From Bacillota bacterium (GTDB lineage Bacteria; Bacillota; Clostridia; Christensenellales; CAG-138), in NCBI GenBank assembly GCA_023458615.1, contig JAEWYV010000290.1, positions 1 through 8,131 on the forward strand: DNA of 8,131 bases, read 5' to 3'. Position 1 is the first letter of the stretch. The number at the start of each line of letters is the position of its first letter. The position numbers and the translations under genes were made by a program. Under the pieces are notes generated by a model. It saw only the letters and a list, made by a program, of their open reading frames with translations, searched no databases and was not told the DNA's origin. Shown in pieces: positions 1 to 6,164 of the stretch.

Positions 1-1676
1 GCGCAGTCGTCGGTCTGTTCCCGTCGCTCATTACCGGGCGGATTGTAGACGAGGCGCTGGTCGGCAAAGACCTATCGCTGCTTATCAAATTGCTGTTATT
101 GGCGTTATTGACGTTGGTTGGTTCGCAGGCCATCGGCGTTTTGCAGAGTTATATCAACTCCTGGATCTCCCAGCGCATCATCTTCGATATGAAAAACCAA
201 ATGTATGCGCATCTACAGCAACTTCCGCATTCGTTTTATACGACGGAGAAACAGGGCGATATCTTAACCCGCATGGAGAGCGATATCAGCGGCGTTGGAA
301 GTGTCATCACCAACACGTTGACGACGTCGGTTGCAAATGTTGCGACCATGATTGCAACGCTGATTGCGCTATTCTCACTTAACTGGAAGATGGCGTTGAT
401 TGGCATTGCGATTATTCCGTTGACCATCATACCAGCGCGCAGCGTTGGTAGAACGCGCTGGAAACTCTTGACCGACGTACAAGCCGAACGAGATAATATG
501 AACCAGCTCATCACGGAGACGCTGAGCGTTTCCGGCTCTATGCTGATGAAGCTTTTTACGCGGGAAAAATCAGAGTATCAGCGTTTTGTGGATGTCAATG
601 AGCGCGTGACCAAACTCACGCTCAAAGAGCAGCGCAGCGGCAAATGGTTTGTCATGATCATCGGTACGCTCTCACAAATGGGGCCTCTTCTGATCTATTT
701 CACGGGTGGATTATTTATCATTTCCCAGCGGGATGCGACGCTGACCATCGGCACCATTACGGCGATGATTGCGCTCGTCAACCGTCTTTATGGCCCCGTC
801 ACATCGCTGCTCAATCTGGGGGTCGATTTTACACGTTCGCTTGCGCTCTTTACCCGCATCTTTGACTATTACGACAAGGAAGTCACCATTCAAAATCCAA
901 AAGAGCCTAAAAAACCGTCGCTGGATGCGCCGGACATTACGTTTGATCATGTTTCGTTTGCGTATGAAGGAAAAGAACCGGTCATTAGGGATGCAAGTTT
1001 TCATATTCCTGCCGGAGAAATCTATGCAATCGTTGGCCCATCCGGCTCCGGCAAGTCCACGCTCGTCAATCTCCTGCTGCGGCTGTACGATGTCAAAGAC
1101 GGAAGAGTGCTGATCTCGGGCGTCGATGTGCGGGAGTTTGATCTGACCTATTTACGCGAGGGCATCGGCGTTGTCACGCAGGATGCATATCTATTTAATG
1201 GTACGATTCGCGAGAATCTGCTCTATTCCAAACCGGACGCAACGCAAGAAGAACTGGAACGAGCCTGCAAGCTGGCAAATATACATGATTTTATCGTCTC
1301 ACAGGAACTTGGATATGATGCCATGGTCGGTAATCGAGGTTTGAAACTCAGCGGAGGAGAGAAGCAGCGTATCTCCCTGGCGCGCGTGGTGCTGAAGAAC
1401 CCGAAGATACTTGTTTTAGACGAGGCGACCAGTTCGCTGGATTCCATCTCGGAGTATGCTATTCAAACCGCGATGGATGCGGTGATGCACGGGCGAACCA
1501 GCATTGTCATCGCGCACCGCCTGTCTACCATCCTTGCCGCGAATCAAATTCTAGTGGTGAAGGATGGCGTGATTGCCGAACAGGGCACGCACGAGCAGCT
1601 TCTGGAACAAAACGGGACATATCGGGAACTATACGAAACGCAATTCAAACGCGTTTTGGAGCACGATGAAAATTGA
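1..1676 (+). CDS. ABC exporter half-transporter (fused membrane and ATPase domains), N-terminus cut off
   Basis: Type IV ABC exporter of the MsbA/LmrA/BmrA kind, using ATP to move a substrate out across the cytoplasmic membrane. The frame is open from base 3, so the first TTG at 90 is not the start; 557 residues are visible and perhaps 30-50 are missing. The first ~300 visible residues contain hydrophobic helices (about 30-50, 85-130, 215-240 and 250-270) of a six-helix domain. The ATPase domain follows: Walker A GPSGSGKST at 1035-1061, Q-loop TQDAYLF, signature LSGGEKQR near 1347-1370, Walker B ILVLDEATSSLD near 1407 with the catalytic Glu, and H-loop IAHRLST near 1509. All key residues are intact, so both ATP half-sites it contributes should be competent. 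Such half-transporters work as dimers; a partner gene may lie upstream. The substrate cannot be told. It ends facing the pfp gene across a hairpin. Confidence 0.95.
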   Translation, partial: AVVGLFPSLITGRIVDEALVGKDLSLLIKLLLLALLTLVGSQAIGVLQSYINSWISQRIIFDMKNQMYAHLQQLPHSFYTTEKQGDILTRMESDISGVGSVITNTLTTSVANVATMIATLIALFSLNWKMALIGIAIIPLTIIPARSVGRTRWKLLTDVQAERDNMNQLITETLSVSGSMLMKLFTREKSEYQRFVDVNERVTKLTLKEQRSGKWFVMIIGTLSQMGPLLIYFTGGLFIISQRDATLTIGTITAMIALVNRLYGPVTSLLNLGVDFTRSLALFTRIFDYYDKEVTIQNPKEPKKPSLDAPDITFDHVSFAYEGKEPVIRDASFHIPAGEIYAIVGPSGSGKSTLVNLLLRLYDVKDGRVLISGVDVREFDLTYLREGIGVVTQDAYLFNGTIRENLLYSKPDATQEELERACKLANIHDFIVSQELGYDAMVGNRGLKLSGGEKQRISLARVVLKNPKILVLDEATSSLDSISEYAIQTAMDAVMHGRTSIVIAHRLSTILAANQILVVKDGVIAEQGTHEQLLEQNGTYRELYETQFKRVLEHDEN

Positions 1677-1704
1677 ATAAACCTTCTTCAATGGAGTAAT
1701 AGTA

Positions 1705-1730
1705 AAGCGGACGGGAAAACCCGTCCGCTT
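1705..1730. terminator. Hairpin between converging genes, probable two-way terminator
   Basis: AAGCGGACGGG, loop AAAA, CCCGTCCGCTT: a perfect 11-bp stem with a four-base loop. It lies 28 bases past the ABC stop and 19 bases past the pfp stop on the other strand, where a shared terminator would be expected. The T-rich tails are poor in both directions (TTGTTCGTT on +, TTTACTATTACT on -), so termination may lean on the strong stem or mainly separate converging transcripts. Confidence 0.75.
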
Positions 1731-1749
1731 GTTCGTTGCATAAATGTTT

Positions 1750-2811
1750 TTATTTGAAGAGGATGGAAACGGACTTGTAGAAGTCCCAATCAACCTCTTT
1801 GCGCTCGGTGACGGCCTTGTCGAGGTCCGCGGTGACAATGCTCGTGCCCTGCAGCGCAACCATGTTGCCGTATTGTTCGGTAACGACCAGCTCGCCGGCT
1901 TTGAAGCCAAGACGCGTGCCAAGTACGCGGTCGAAGCAGGAGGGGGAACCACCACGCTGGATGTGGCCCAGCACGACCGAGCGGCATTCGAAATACTTGC
2001 GCTTCTCATCAAGCGAAGCATCCGTGCGCATGGCCTTCTCAATGCGATCTGCCAGCGTCTTTGCGATCTCTTTTTCGAGCAGCAGCTTGTTGCCAAACGC
2101 GTCGAGACCGACGTTGTCCTGCGTTTCGCCCTTGAGCTCAAAGCCTTCCGCAACTGCGATGATGGTGTGGCGTTGACCTTTGATGTAGCGCGCACGGATC
2201 ACCTGCATGATCTCGTCGAAGGTCTTCGGGAACTCGGGGATAAGAATCAGGTTTGCATCCGCAGCAAGACCTGCCTGAACGGCAATCCAGCCGGTGTGAC
2301 GGCCCATGCACTCTACAACGAAGCAGCGCGCGTGCGATGCGGCGGTGGTGTGCAGACGGTCGATGCAATCCATCGCGATGTTGCTCGCGGTGTCAAAGCC
2401 AAAGGTGTAGTCGGTGCAAGAGAGATCGTTGTCGATGGTCTTCGGAACGCCGATCATCTTCATGCCCATCTTGGTGAGCTTGTTGGCAACGCCAAGGGTG
2501 TCGTCGCCGCCAATGGCGACCATGCCCTCAAGGCCGAGGCTCTCAAGGGTTTTGCGGACGCGCTCCGGGCCGTTCTCTTCCTTCATGACGTTGGTACGGC
2601 TACTCTCGAGGATCGTGCCACCCTTGGTCTGAAGGCCTTCCACATCCTTCAGGGTGAGCCAACGACCTTCTCCGGTCAGTGCACCGCGCCAGCCGGCAGA
2701 AAAACCATACACTTCGATGCCCGCCGCCGCACATTCTTCGACGACGCCGCGGATAACCGCGTTGAGGCCGGGGCAGTCTCCGCCGCCCGTCAAAATACCA
2801 ATTTTACGCAT
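1750..2811 (-). CDS. pfp: 6-phosphofructokinase, pyrophosphate-dependent type
   Basis: Phosphorylates fructose 6-phosphate to fructose 1,6-bisphosphate in cytoplasmic glycolysis. 353 residues from ATG at 2811, set by AGGAGG ten bases upstream; the longer in-frame N-terminus to 2943 overlaps tmk and lacks family similarity. Motifs: TGGGDCPGLN (8-17), IGGDDTLG (100-107), PKTIDND (123-129, with D127 the expected catalytic base), CMGRHTGW (168-175), AEGF (221-224) and LGHIQRGGSP (281-290). ATP-using enzymes such as E. coli PfkA have Gly at positions 104 and 124; here these are Asp104 and Lys124, the pair typical of PPi-dependent enzymes. The overall sequence resembles the mixed-substrate group III (Amycolatopsis-like) PFKs. 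PPi use, and hence reversibility, is inferred from these residues, not shown. Last gene of the leftward cluster, 103 bases after tmk. Confidence 0.95.
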   Translation of the reverse strand: MRKIGILTGGGDCPGLNAVIRGVVEECAAAGIEVYGFSAGWRGALTGEGRWLTLKDVEGLQTKGGTILESSRTNVMKEENGPERVRKTLESLGLEGMVAIGGDDTLGVANKLTKMGMKMIGVPKTIDNDLSCTDYTFGFDTASNIAMDCIDRLHTTAASHARCFVVECMGRHTGWIAVQAGLAADANLILIPEFPKTFDEIMQVIRARYIKGQRHTIIAVAEGFELKGETQDNVGLDAFGNKLLLEKEIAKTLADRIEKAMRTDASLDEKRKYFECRSVVLGHIQRGGSPSCFDRVLGTRLGFKAGELVVTEQYGNMVALQGTSIVTADLDKAVTERKEVDWDFYKSVSILFK

Positions 2812-2821
2812 TTGTTGTTTA

Positions 2822-2827
2822 CCTCCT
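2822..2827 (-). promoter_or_regulatory. Ribosome binding site of pfp
   Basis: AGGAGG on the minus strand, ten bases before the ATG at 2811. It fixes this ATG as the start, rather than the in-frame codon at 2943. Confidence 0.85.
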
Positions 2828-2831
2828 AATT

Positions 2832-2890
2832 GAATACTTTTAGAATATCTCCAGTATCCGCGCCTAATTTGAGAGATGGTGGGGGATACT
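2832..2890 (-). promoter_or_regulatory. pfp leader with three related heptamers, possible alternative hairpins
   Basis: In mRNA order the leader has AGTATCC (2890-2884), GGATACT (2859-2853) and AGTATTC (2838-2832), the last four bases before the SD. The middle copy can pair with the first by 7 Watson-Crick pairs (24-base loop) or with the third by 6 plus one G-U (14-base loop), but not both. The motifs are seen directly; any regulatory effect is inference, and no known riboswitch class is recognised. Confidence 0.3.
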
Positions 2891-2914
2891 ATTGAACGAA
2901 ATAAACGACCTATG

Positions 2915-3580
2915 TTACGCGAAAAACTCCAGGAGCTGTGCATCGATCAATTGACCGATGGCTTCAATGCTCTTGAGACGATTTTGTTCCATGCAGGGGA
3001 TGATGCGGATGTTTGGCATCCTCTTCGCGTAATCAATGTATTTGAGCCGCGCGCGCTTTTGAATATCAGGCAGGGCTTCATAGATATCCGGCTGGTCGCC
3101 AACATAGTCCCGAAAGCCCTTTTTCCCGACGTTTTCAGAGGCGGTTTCCGGGTTTACATCCAGAACGATATGAACGTCCGCCTTGGGGATTTTGAAGTGT
3201 TCATATTCCAACTCTAGCACAAAATCCAATAGATCAGGCTTGCCAAGGTCGCGATCTCGAACCGACTGATAGACGGCGTTACTCAGGATATAGCGGTTGA
3301 TCAGCAGAACATCGGCATCGGAATAGTCAAGCTCCCGAAATGCTTCAAAGCGATCCAGCGCATACCAAAGCGCCATACTCCGTTGATCCACCTCGTTGGC
3401 GCGAACGCCGCCGCTACCGGAGAGTAGCCTTCCGCACTCCGCACCAAAGAAGGTTTCATACATCGGAAACGAAAGCGTGCGTACAACAAGTCCGCGCCCT
3501 GTCAGCCGCTCATAGAGTTGCTGAAGCTGCACGGTTTTGCCAGTTCCGTCAATGCCCTCGATCGCGATGATTCTTGTCAT
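2915..3580 (-). CDS. tmk: Thymidylate kinase (dTMP kinase)
   Basis: Phosphorylates dTMP to dTDP with ATP in the cytoplasm, an essential step to dTTP. 221 residues, slightly above the usual ~205-215. Visible: P-loop GIDGTGKT (9-16, without the Arg found in human/yeast enzymes), SFPMYE (37-42), DRF (76-78), NRY (95-97) followed by SNAVYQ, LDVNPE (140-145) and a Lys/Arg-bearing LID segment GKKGFRDY (152-159), as expected for bacterial enzymes lacking the P-loop Arg. It resembles the clostridial subfamily with 'DRYTTSNAIYQ'-like motifs. One oddity is Asn at 95, where the family normally has Asp before the Arg. Its ATG overlaps the dapL stop (ATGA, 3580-3577), so translation is probably coupled; the only SD-like sequence is GGAA. 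Another deoxynucleoside-monophosphate kinase is possible but less likely. Confidence 0.88.
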   Translation of the reverse strand: MTRIIAIEGIDGTGKTVQLQQLYERLTGRGLVVRTLSFPMYETFFGAECGRLLSGSGGVRANEVDQRSMALWYALDRFEAFRELDYSDADVLLINRYILSNAVYQSVRDRDLGKPDLLDFVLELEYEHFKIPKADVHIVLDVNPETASENVGKKGFRDYVGDQPDIYEALPDIQKRARLKYIDYAKRMPNIRIIPCMEQNRLKSIEAIGQLIDAQLLEFFA

Positions 3581-4809
3581 AGTGTTCCTTTTTGAATGCG
3601 CTCCATGGCGGTGATGGTATTCTCGCGCGTGGCAAATGCCGTCATGCGGAAATATCCCTCGCCGGAAGCGCCAAATCCCTCGCCGGGAGTACCAATGATG
3701 TGATACTGGCTCAACAGTTCATCGTAGAATTTCCAACTGTCGCCGTGCGGAACCTTCAGCCAGATATACGGCGCGTTGATGCCGCCAAATACGGTATAGC
3801 CGGCTTTTTGCAGACCTTCACGGATGATGCGGGCATTCTCCATATAGTCTGCAACAACACCCATAATCTGTGCATTGCCTTCCGGACTATAGGCGGCCTC
3901 TGCGCCGCGTTGGGTGATATAGGAAACGCCGTTGAACTTCGTGGAGACGCGTCGCGCCCAGAGATCGCGCAGGTGCACCTCGTTGCCGAGGCTATCCTGA
4001 TAGACAAGCGCTTTGGGCACCACGGTGTAGGCGCAGCGTGTTCCGGTGAAGCCGGCAGTTTTGGACATAGAGCGGAATTCGATGGCACATTCCTTTGCGC
4101 CTTCCACCTCATAGATGCTATGCGGTATAGTTGCTTGCGAAATATAAGATTCGTAGGCGGAATCGTAGAGAATCAGCGTCTTGTTGGCGCGGGCATAGTC
4201 TACATAAACTTTGAGTTGCTCTTTGGTGAGCGTTACACCAGTTGGATTATTTGGGAAGCAGAGATACATAACGTCAACACGCTCTTTCGGGAGCTCGGCA
4301 ACAAAGCCGTTTGATTCCGAACCGGGCATATAGACGATCTTCTCATAGCCGCCTTTGCCTTCGTCAAAGTTGCCGCCGCGTCCGCTCATGACATTGGTGT
4401 CCACATAGACGGGGTAGACCGGGTCGGTGACCGCAACAACGCAATCCTGCGAGAAGATCTCCTGAATGTTGCCAACGTCGCACTTTGCTCCGTCGGAGAC
4501 AAAGATTTCGTCAATATCGAGCGAGACGCCGCGCGCGGTATAATCCCGCCGCAGAATCGCCTCGCGAAGGAACTCATAGCCAAAATCCGGGCCATAGCCG
4601 TGGAAGGTTTCCGCGCGGGACATATCATCGACCGCTTTGTGCATGGCGTCAACAACAGCGGGTACGAGCGGGCGCGTAACATCGCCAATGCCCATGCGGA
4701 TGATCTTTGCTTCCGGGTGTGCTTTTGCAAAAGCGGCTGCACGCTTGCCGACTTCGTAGAATAGATAGTTTCCGTGGAGCTGTGAATAATATCCGTTAGC
4801 AGTAAACAA
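3577..4809 (-). CDS. dapL: LL-diaminopimelate aminotransferase
   Basis: PLP enzyme converting tetrahydrodipicolinate plus glutamate directly to LL-diaminopimelate, bypassing the succinylase/acetylase steps of lysine and peptidoglycan precursor synthesis. Fold-type I aminotransferase with DapL hallmarks: RMGIGDVTRPL, ETFHGYGPDFGYEFLREAI, SDGAKCDVGNIQEIF, TDPVYPVYVDTNVM, CFPNNPTG, then SKTAGFTGTR with the Schiff-base lysine at about residue 250, and GTPGEGFGASGEGYFR near the C-terminus. No ATG is available. Of two in-frame TTGs (4815 and 4809), the second lies 8 bases after GGGGAG and gives MFTANGYYSQLHGNYLF, matching the usual family start; the first is only two bases from that SD. This gives 410 residues, the normal family length. 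First gene of the leftward cluster, overlapping tmk by four bases. Confidence 0.96.
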   Translation of the reverse strand: MFTANGYYSQLHGNYLFYEVGKRAAAFAKAHPEAKIIRMGIGDVTRPLVPAVVDAMHKAVDDMSRAETFHGYGPDFGYEFLREAILRRDYTARGVSLDIDEIFVSDGAKCDVGNIQEIFSQDCVVAVTDPVYPVYVDTNVMSGRGGNFDEGKGGYEKIVYMPGSESNGFVAELPKERVDVMYLCFPNNPTGVTLTKEQLKVYVDYARANKTLILYDSAYESYISQATIPHSIYEVEGAKECAIEFRSMSKTAGFTGTRCAYTVVPKALVYQDSLGNEVHLRDLWARRVSTKFNGVSYITQRGAEAAYSPEGNAQIMGVVADYMENARIIREGLQKAGYTVFGGINAPYIWLKVPHGDSWKFYDELLSQYHIIGTPGEGFGASGEGYFRMTAFATRENTITAMERIQKGTL

Positions 4810-4817
4810 ATCCAAAT

Positions 4818-4823
4818 CTCCCC
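4818..4823 (-). promoter_or_regulatory. Ribosome binding site choosing a TTG start for dapL
   Basis: GGGGAG on the minus strand lies 8 bases from TTG at 4809-4807 and 2 bases from TTG at 4815-4813. Spacing favours the inner TTG. The nearby ATG at 4825-4823 is out of frame. Confidence 0.7.
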
Positions 4824-4840
4824 ATTCTCTAAATCAAGGC

Positions 4841-4870
4841 ATTATATCATATGCATTTATATACGCGCAA
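4841..4870 (-). promoter_or_regulatory. Promoter of the dapL-tmk-(pfp) cluster
   Basis: On the minus strand there is a perfect TATAAT at 4846-4841, preceded by TGA to form an extended -10 (TGATATAAT). A partial -35, TTGCGC (3 of 6), lies at 4870-4865 with an 18-base spacer. Initiation is expected near 4834, giving a leader of only about 25 bases, too short for a lysine riboswitch. Confidence 0.65.
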
Positions 4871-4881
4871 GAGTGAGCAAA

Positions 4882-4900
4882 TCTCATGCGAAATATGAGA
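4882..4900. promoter_or_regulatory. Inverted repeat in divergent promoter region, operator candidate
   Basis: TCTCAT, 7 bases (GCGAAAT), ATGAGA: perfect 6-bp arms, 19 bp in all, just upstream of the -35 of both the leftward dapL promoter and the rightward popT promoter. A second weaker pair, CGAAAT (4889-4894) and ATTTCG (4911-4916), overlaps it. The spacing suits a dimeric regulator, but no known consensus is recognised and 6-bp arms can arise by chance in AT-rich DNA. Confidence 0.35.
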
Positions 4901-4936
4901 AACAGATGATATTTCGTGAATTGAATGGGGAACGGG

Positions 4937-4966
4937 TTGATCTTGTGACCAAAATCGATGTATACT
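4937..4966 (+). promoter_or_regulatory. Promoter of the DUF368 (popT) gene
   Basis: TTGATC (4 of 6 to the -35 consensus, 4937-4942), 18-base spacer, then TATACT (5 of 6, 4961-4966). Initiation near 4973 would lie past the in-frame ATG at 4958, so that ATG cannot be the start from this promoter. The untranslated leader would be about 110 bases; I recognise no structured RNA in it. Confidence 0.6.
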
Positions 4967-5086
4967 AATTTGCGACTGCTATATCTTGTGTGGCTGCAAT
5001 CAGACGAGCATCGCATGGGAGATCGAAAACGCAATTTGCCAAACGATTCCTGTGCGCAGATAAATTCTGGAAAGATGATAGAAAAA

Positions 5087-5971
5087 ATGGAACAAGAAAG
5101 ACTTCAAGGGTTGCCTGCAGTAAAAAAGTTCATCGTACGCGTCATTCAGGGCGCAATCATCGGCGCGGGAGCCATTTTGCCGGGCATTTCCGGCGGCGTG
5201 CTTGGCGTTGCGTTTGGCATCTATCAACCGATGATGGCGGTGTTGGCAAAACCCTTTCAAAATTTGAAGCTTTACTGGCGTATGTTCATCCCGGTTTTTA
5301 TCGGGTGGGCAGCCGGCTTTTTAGGGCTTGCGGGCGTCATTGCAAAATTGCTGGAGCTCAATGCGGCGATCATCATCAGCCTCTTTGTCGGGCTCATCAT
5401 CGGTACATTTCCATCTCTTTTCCGCGAAGGTTCAAAAGAAGGCAGAACAAAGGGGATGTGGATTGCGCTGGCAATCAGTACGGTCGCATTGCTCACGTTC
5501 TTCTACCTATTAAAAACAGGACATCAATCGACGGTGGCACCGTCTTTTGGCTGGTATATCTTCTGCGGCGTACTCTGGGGCATCAGCTTGATTGTGCCGG
5601 GCATGAGTTCATCCTCCATTTTGCTGTTTCTTGGGCTGTATCAACCGATGTCGGCTGGCATTGCAGCGCTGGATATCAATGTGCTGTTCCCGTTTGCAAT
5701 CGGCATCATCTCAACAGTGGTGCTGCTTGCACGGCTTGTCAATCACCTGTTTGAAAAGCACTATGGTATCGCATTCTTCTGCGTGATTGGGTTTGTCATC
5801 GCGTCCACCATTCCCATCATTCCGCTTTCGTTTTCGGGCGTTGGAGAAGCGATACTCTGTGTGGTTGCCGCCGCAGCAGGCTTTGCTGGATCATTCCTGA
5901 TGGATCGATGGAGCGATAAATATCCAAAGGAAAAACCGGCTGAAACAACTCCCGAAGAAACAGAATCCTGA
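5087..5971 (+). CDS. popT: DUF368 membrane protein, PopT-family polyprenyl-phosphate transporter
   Basis: DUF368 proteins have been described as undecaprenyl-phosphate transporters (PopT), returning the lipid carrier to the cytoplasmic face for peptidoglycan and other envelope polymers; the function here is inferred from family. From ATG at 5087 the protein has 294 residues, nearly all hydrophobic helices, with a charged, Glu/Pro-rich C-terminal tail. Two related motifs show an internal duplication: LPGISGGVLGVAFGIYQP (31-48) and VPGMSSSSILLFLGLYQP (170-187), as in the family's pseudo-symmetric halves. Start choice: ATG at 5087 has GGAAAG 12 bases upstream; ATG at 5075 abuts that sequence, and ATG at 5015 and 4958 add unconserved residues. 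5087 or 5075 are the only good choices. It is a single-gene unit, divergent from dapL and closed by a terminator. Confidence 0.88.
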   Translation: MEQERLQGLPAVKKFIVRVIQGAIIGAGAILPGISGGVLGVAFGIYQPMMAVLAKPFQNLKLYWRMFIPVFIGWAAGFLGLAGVIAKLLELNAAIIISLFVGLIIGTFPSLFREGSKEGRTKGMWIALAISTVALLTFFYLLKTGHQSTVAPSFGWYIFCGVLWGISLIVPGMSSSSILLFLGLYQPMSAGIAALDINVLFPFAIGIISTVVLLARLVNHLFEKHYGIAFFCVIGFVIASTIPIIPLSFSGVGEAILCVVAAAAGFAGSFLMDRWSDKYPKEKPAETTPEETES

Positions 5972-5978
5972 TCTACAG

Positions 5979-6005
5979 AACCCGCCGTCGACAGGCGGGT
6001 TTTTT
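5979..6005 (+). terminator. Intrinsic terminator after the DUF368 gene
   Basis: AACCCGCC, loop GTCGACA, GGCGGGTT: an 8-bp GC-rich stem running into TTTTTT (6000-6005). It lies 8 bases past the stop codon and separates the gene from the phoH promoter downstream. Confidence 0.93.
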
Positions 6006-6035
6006 CGTAAAATATCCTTGCAAAAGGGTCAGCCG

Positions 6036-6064
6036 TGGCAATTTATATGTGCATGTGTTATAAT
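6036..6064 (+). promoter_or_regulatory. Extended -10 promoter of phoH-pgpH
   Basis: Perfect TATAAT at 6059-6064 with TGT before it (TGTTATAAT, extended -10). At 17 bases the -35 is weak (TGGCAA, 3 of 6), as is common with extended -10 promoters. Initiation near 6071 gives a leader of about 94 bases, in which I see only a weak 6-bp hairpin (GAGTAA/TTGCTC, 6067-6083). Confidence 0.7.
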
Positions 6065-6150
6065 CGCGAGTAAGCGAATTGCTCTGCACATCTTTTCTGC
6101 GGCTGCTTTTCGCGCCTGGCAGATTCTATTTTGCAAACATTTCATCAACA

Positions 6151-6156
6151 AAGGAG
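6151..6156 (+). promoter_or_regulatory. Ribosome binding site choosing a TTG start for phoH
   Basis: AAGGAG, 8 bases before TTG at 6165. The longer frame from 6018 begins upstream of the promoter and its extra 49 residues are not PhoH-like, so this SD defines the start. Confidence 0.8.
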
Positions 6157-6164
6157 AGCGCTGC

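Noticed and set aside
1744..2829. Open frame of 361 codons on the + strand, opposite pfp
   Set aside because: It is an antisense shadow of a strongly conserved phosphofructokinase, has no ribosome binding site and no recognisable domain. Codon bias of the sense gene explains its length.
2828..2914. Separate promoter for pfp in the tmk-pfp gap
   Set aside because: The best -10 (TATTCT on the minus strand) has no acceptable -35 at 16-18 bases. It cannot be ruled out, but it is not supported enough to list.
3592..4314. Open frame of 240 codons on the + strand, opposite dapL
   Set aside because: It is antisense to dapL, whose family motifs run through the whole stretch. No start signal or domain is seen.
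4810..4960. Lysine riboswitch or other aptamer ahead of dapL
   Set aside because: The predicted transcript start leaves only about 25 bases of leader, far too short, and no lysine-aptamer features are seen.
4958..5086. N-terminal extension of the DUF368 protein from ATG 4958
   Set aside because: The ATG precedes the -10 element at 4961-4966, and the added residues are polar, unlike the family and without a ribosome binding site.
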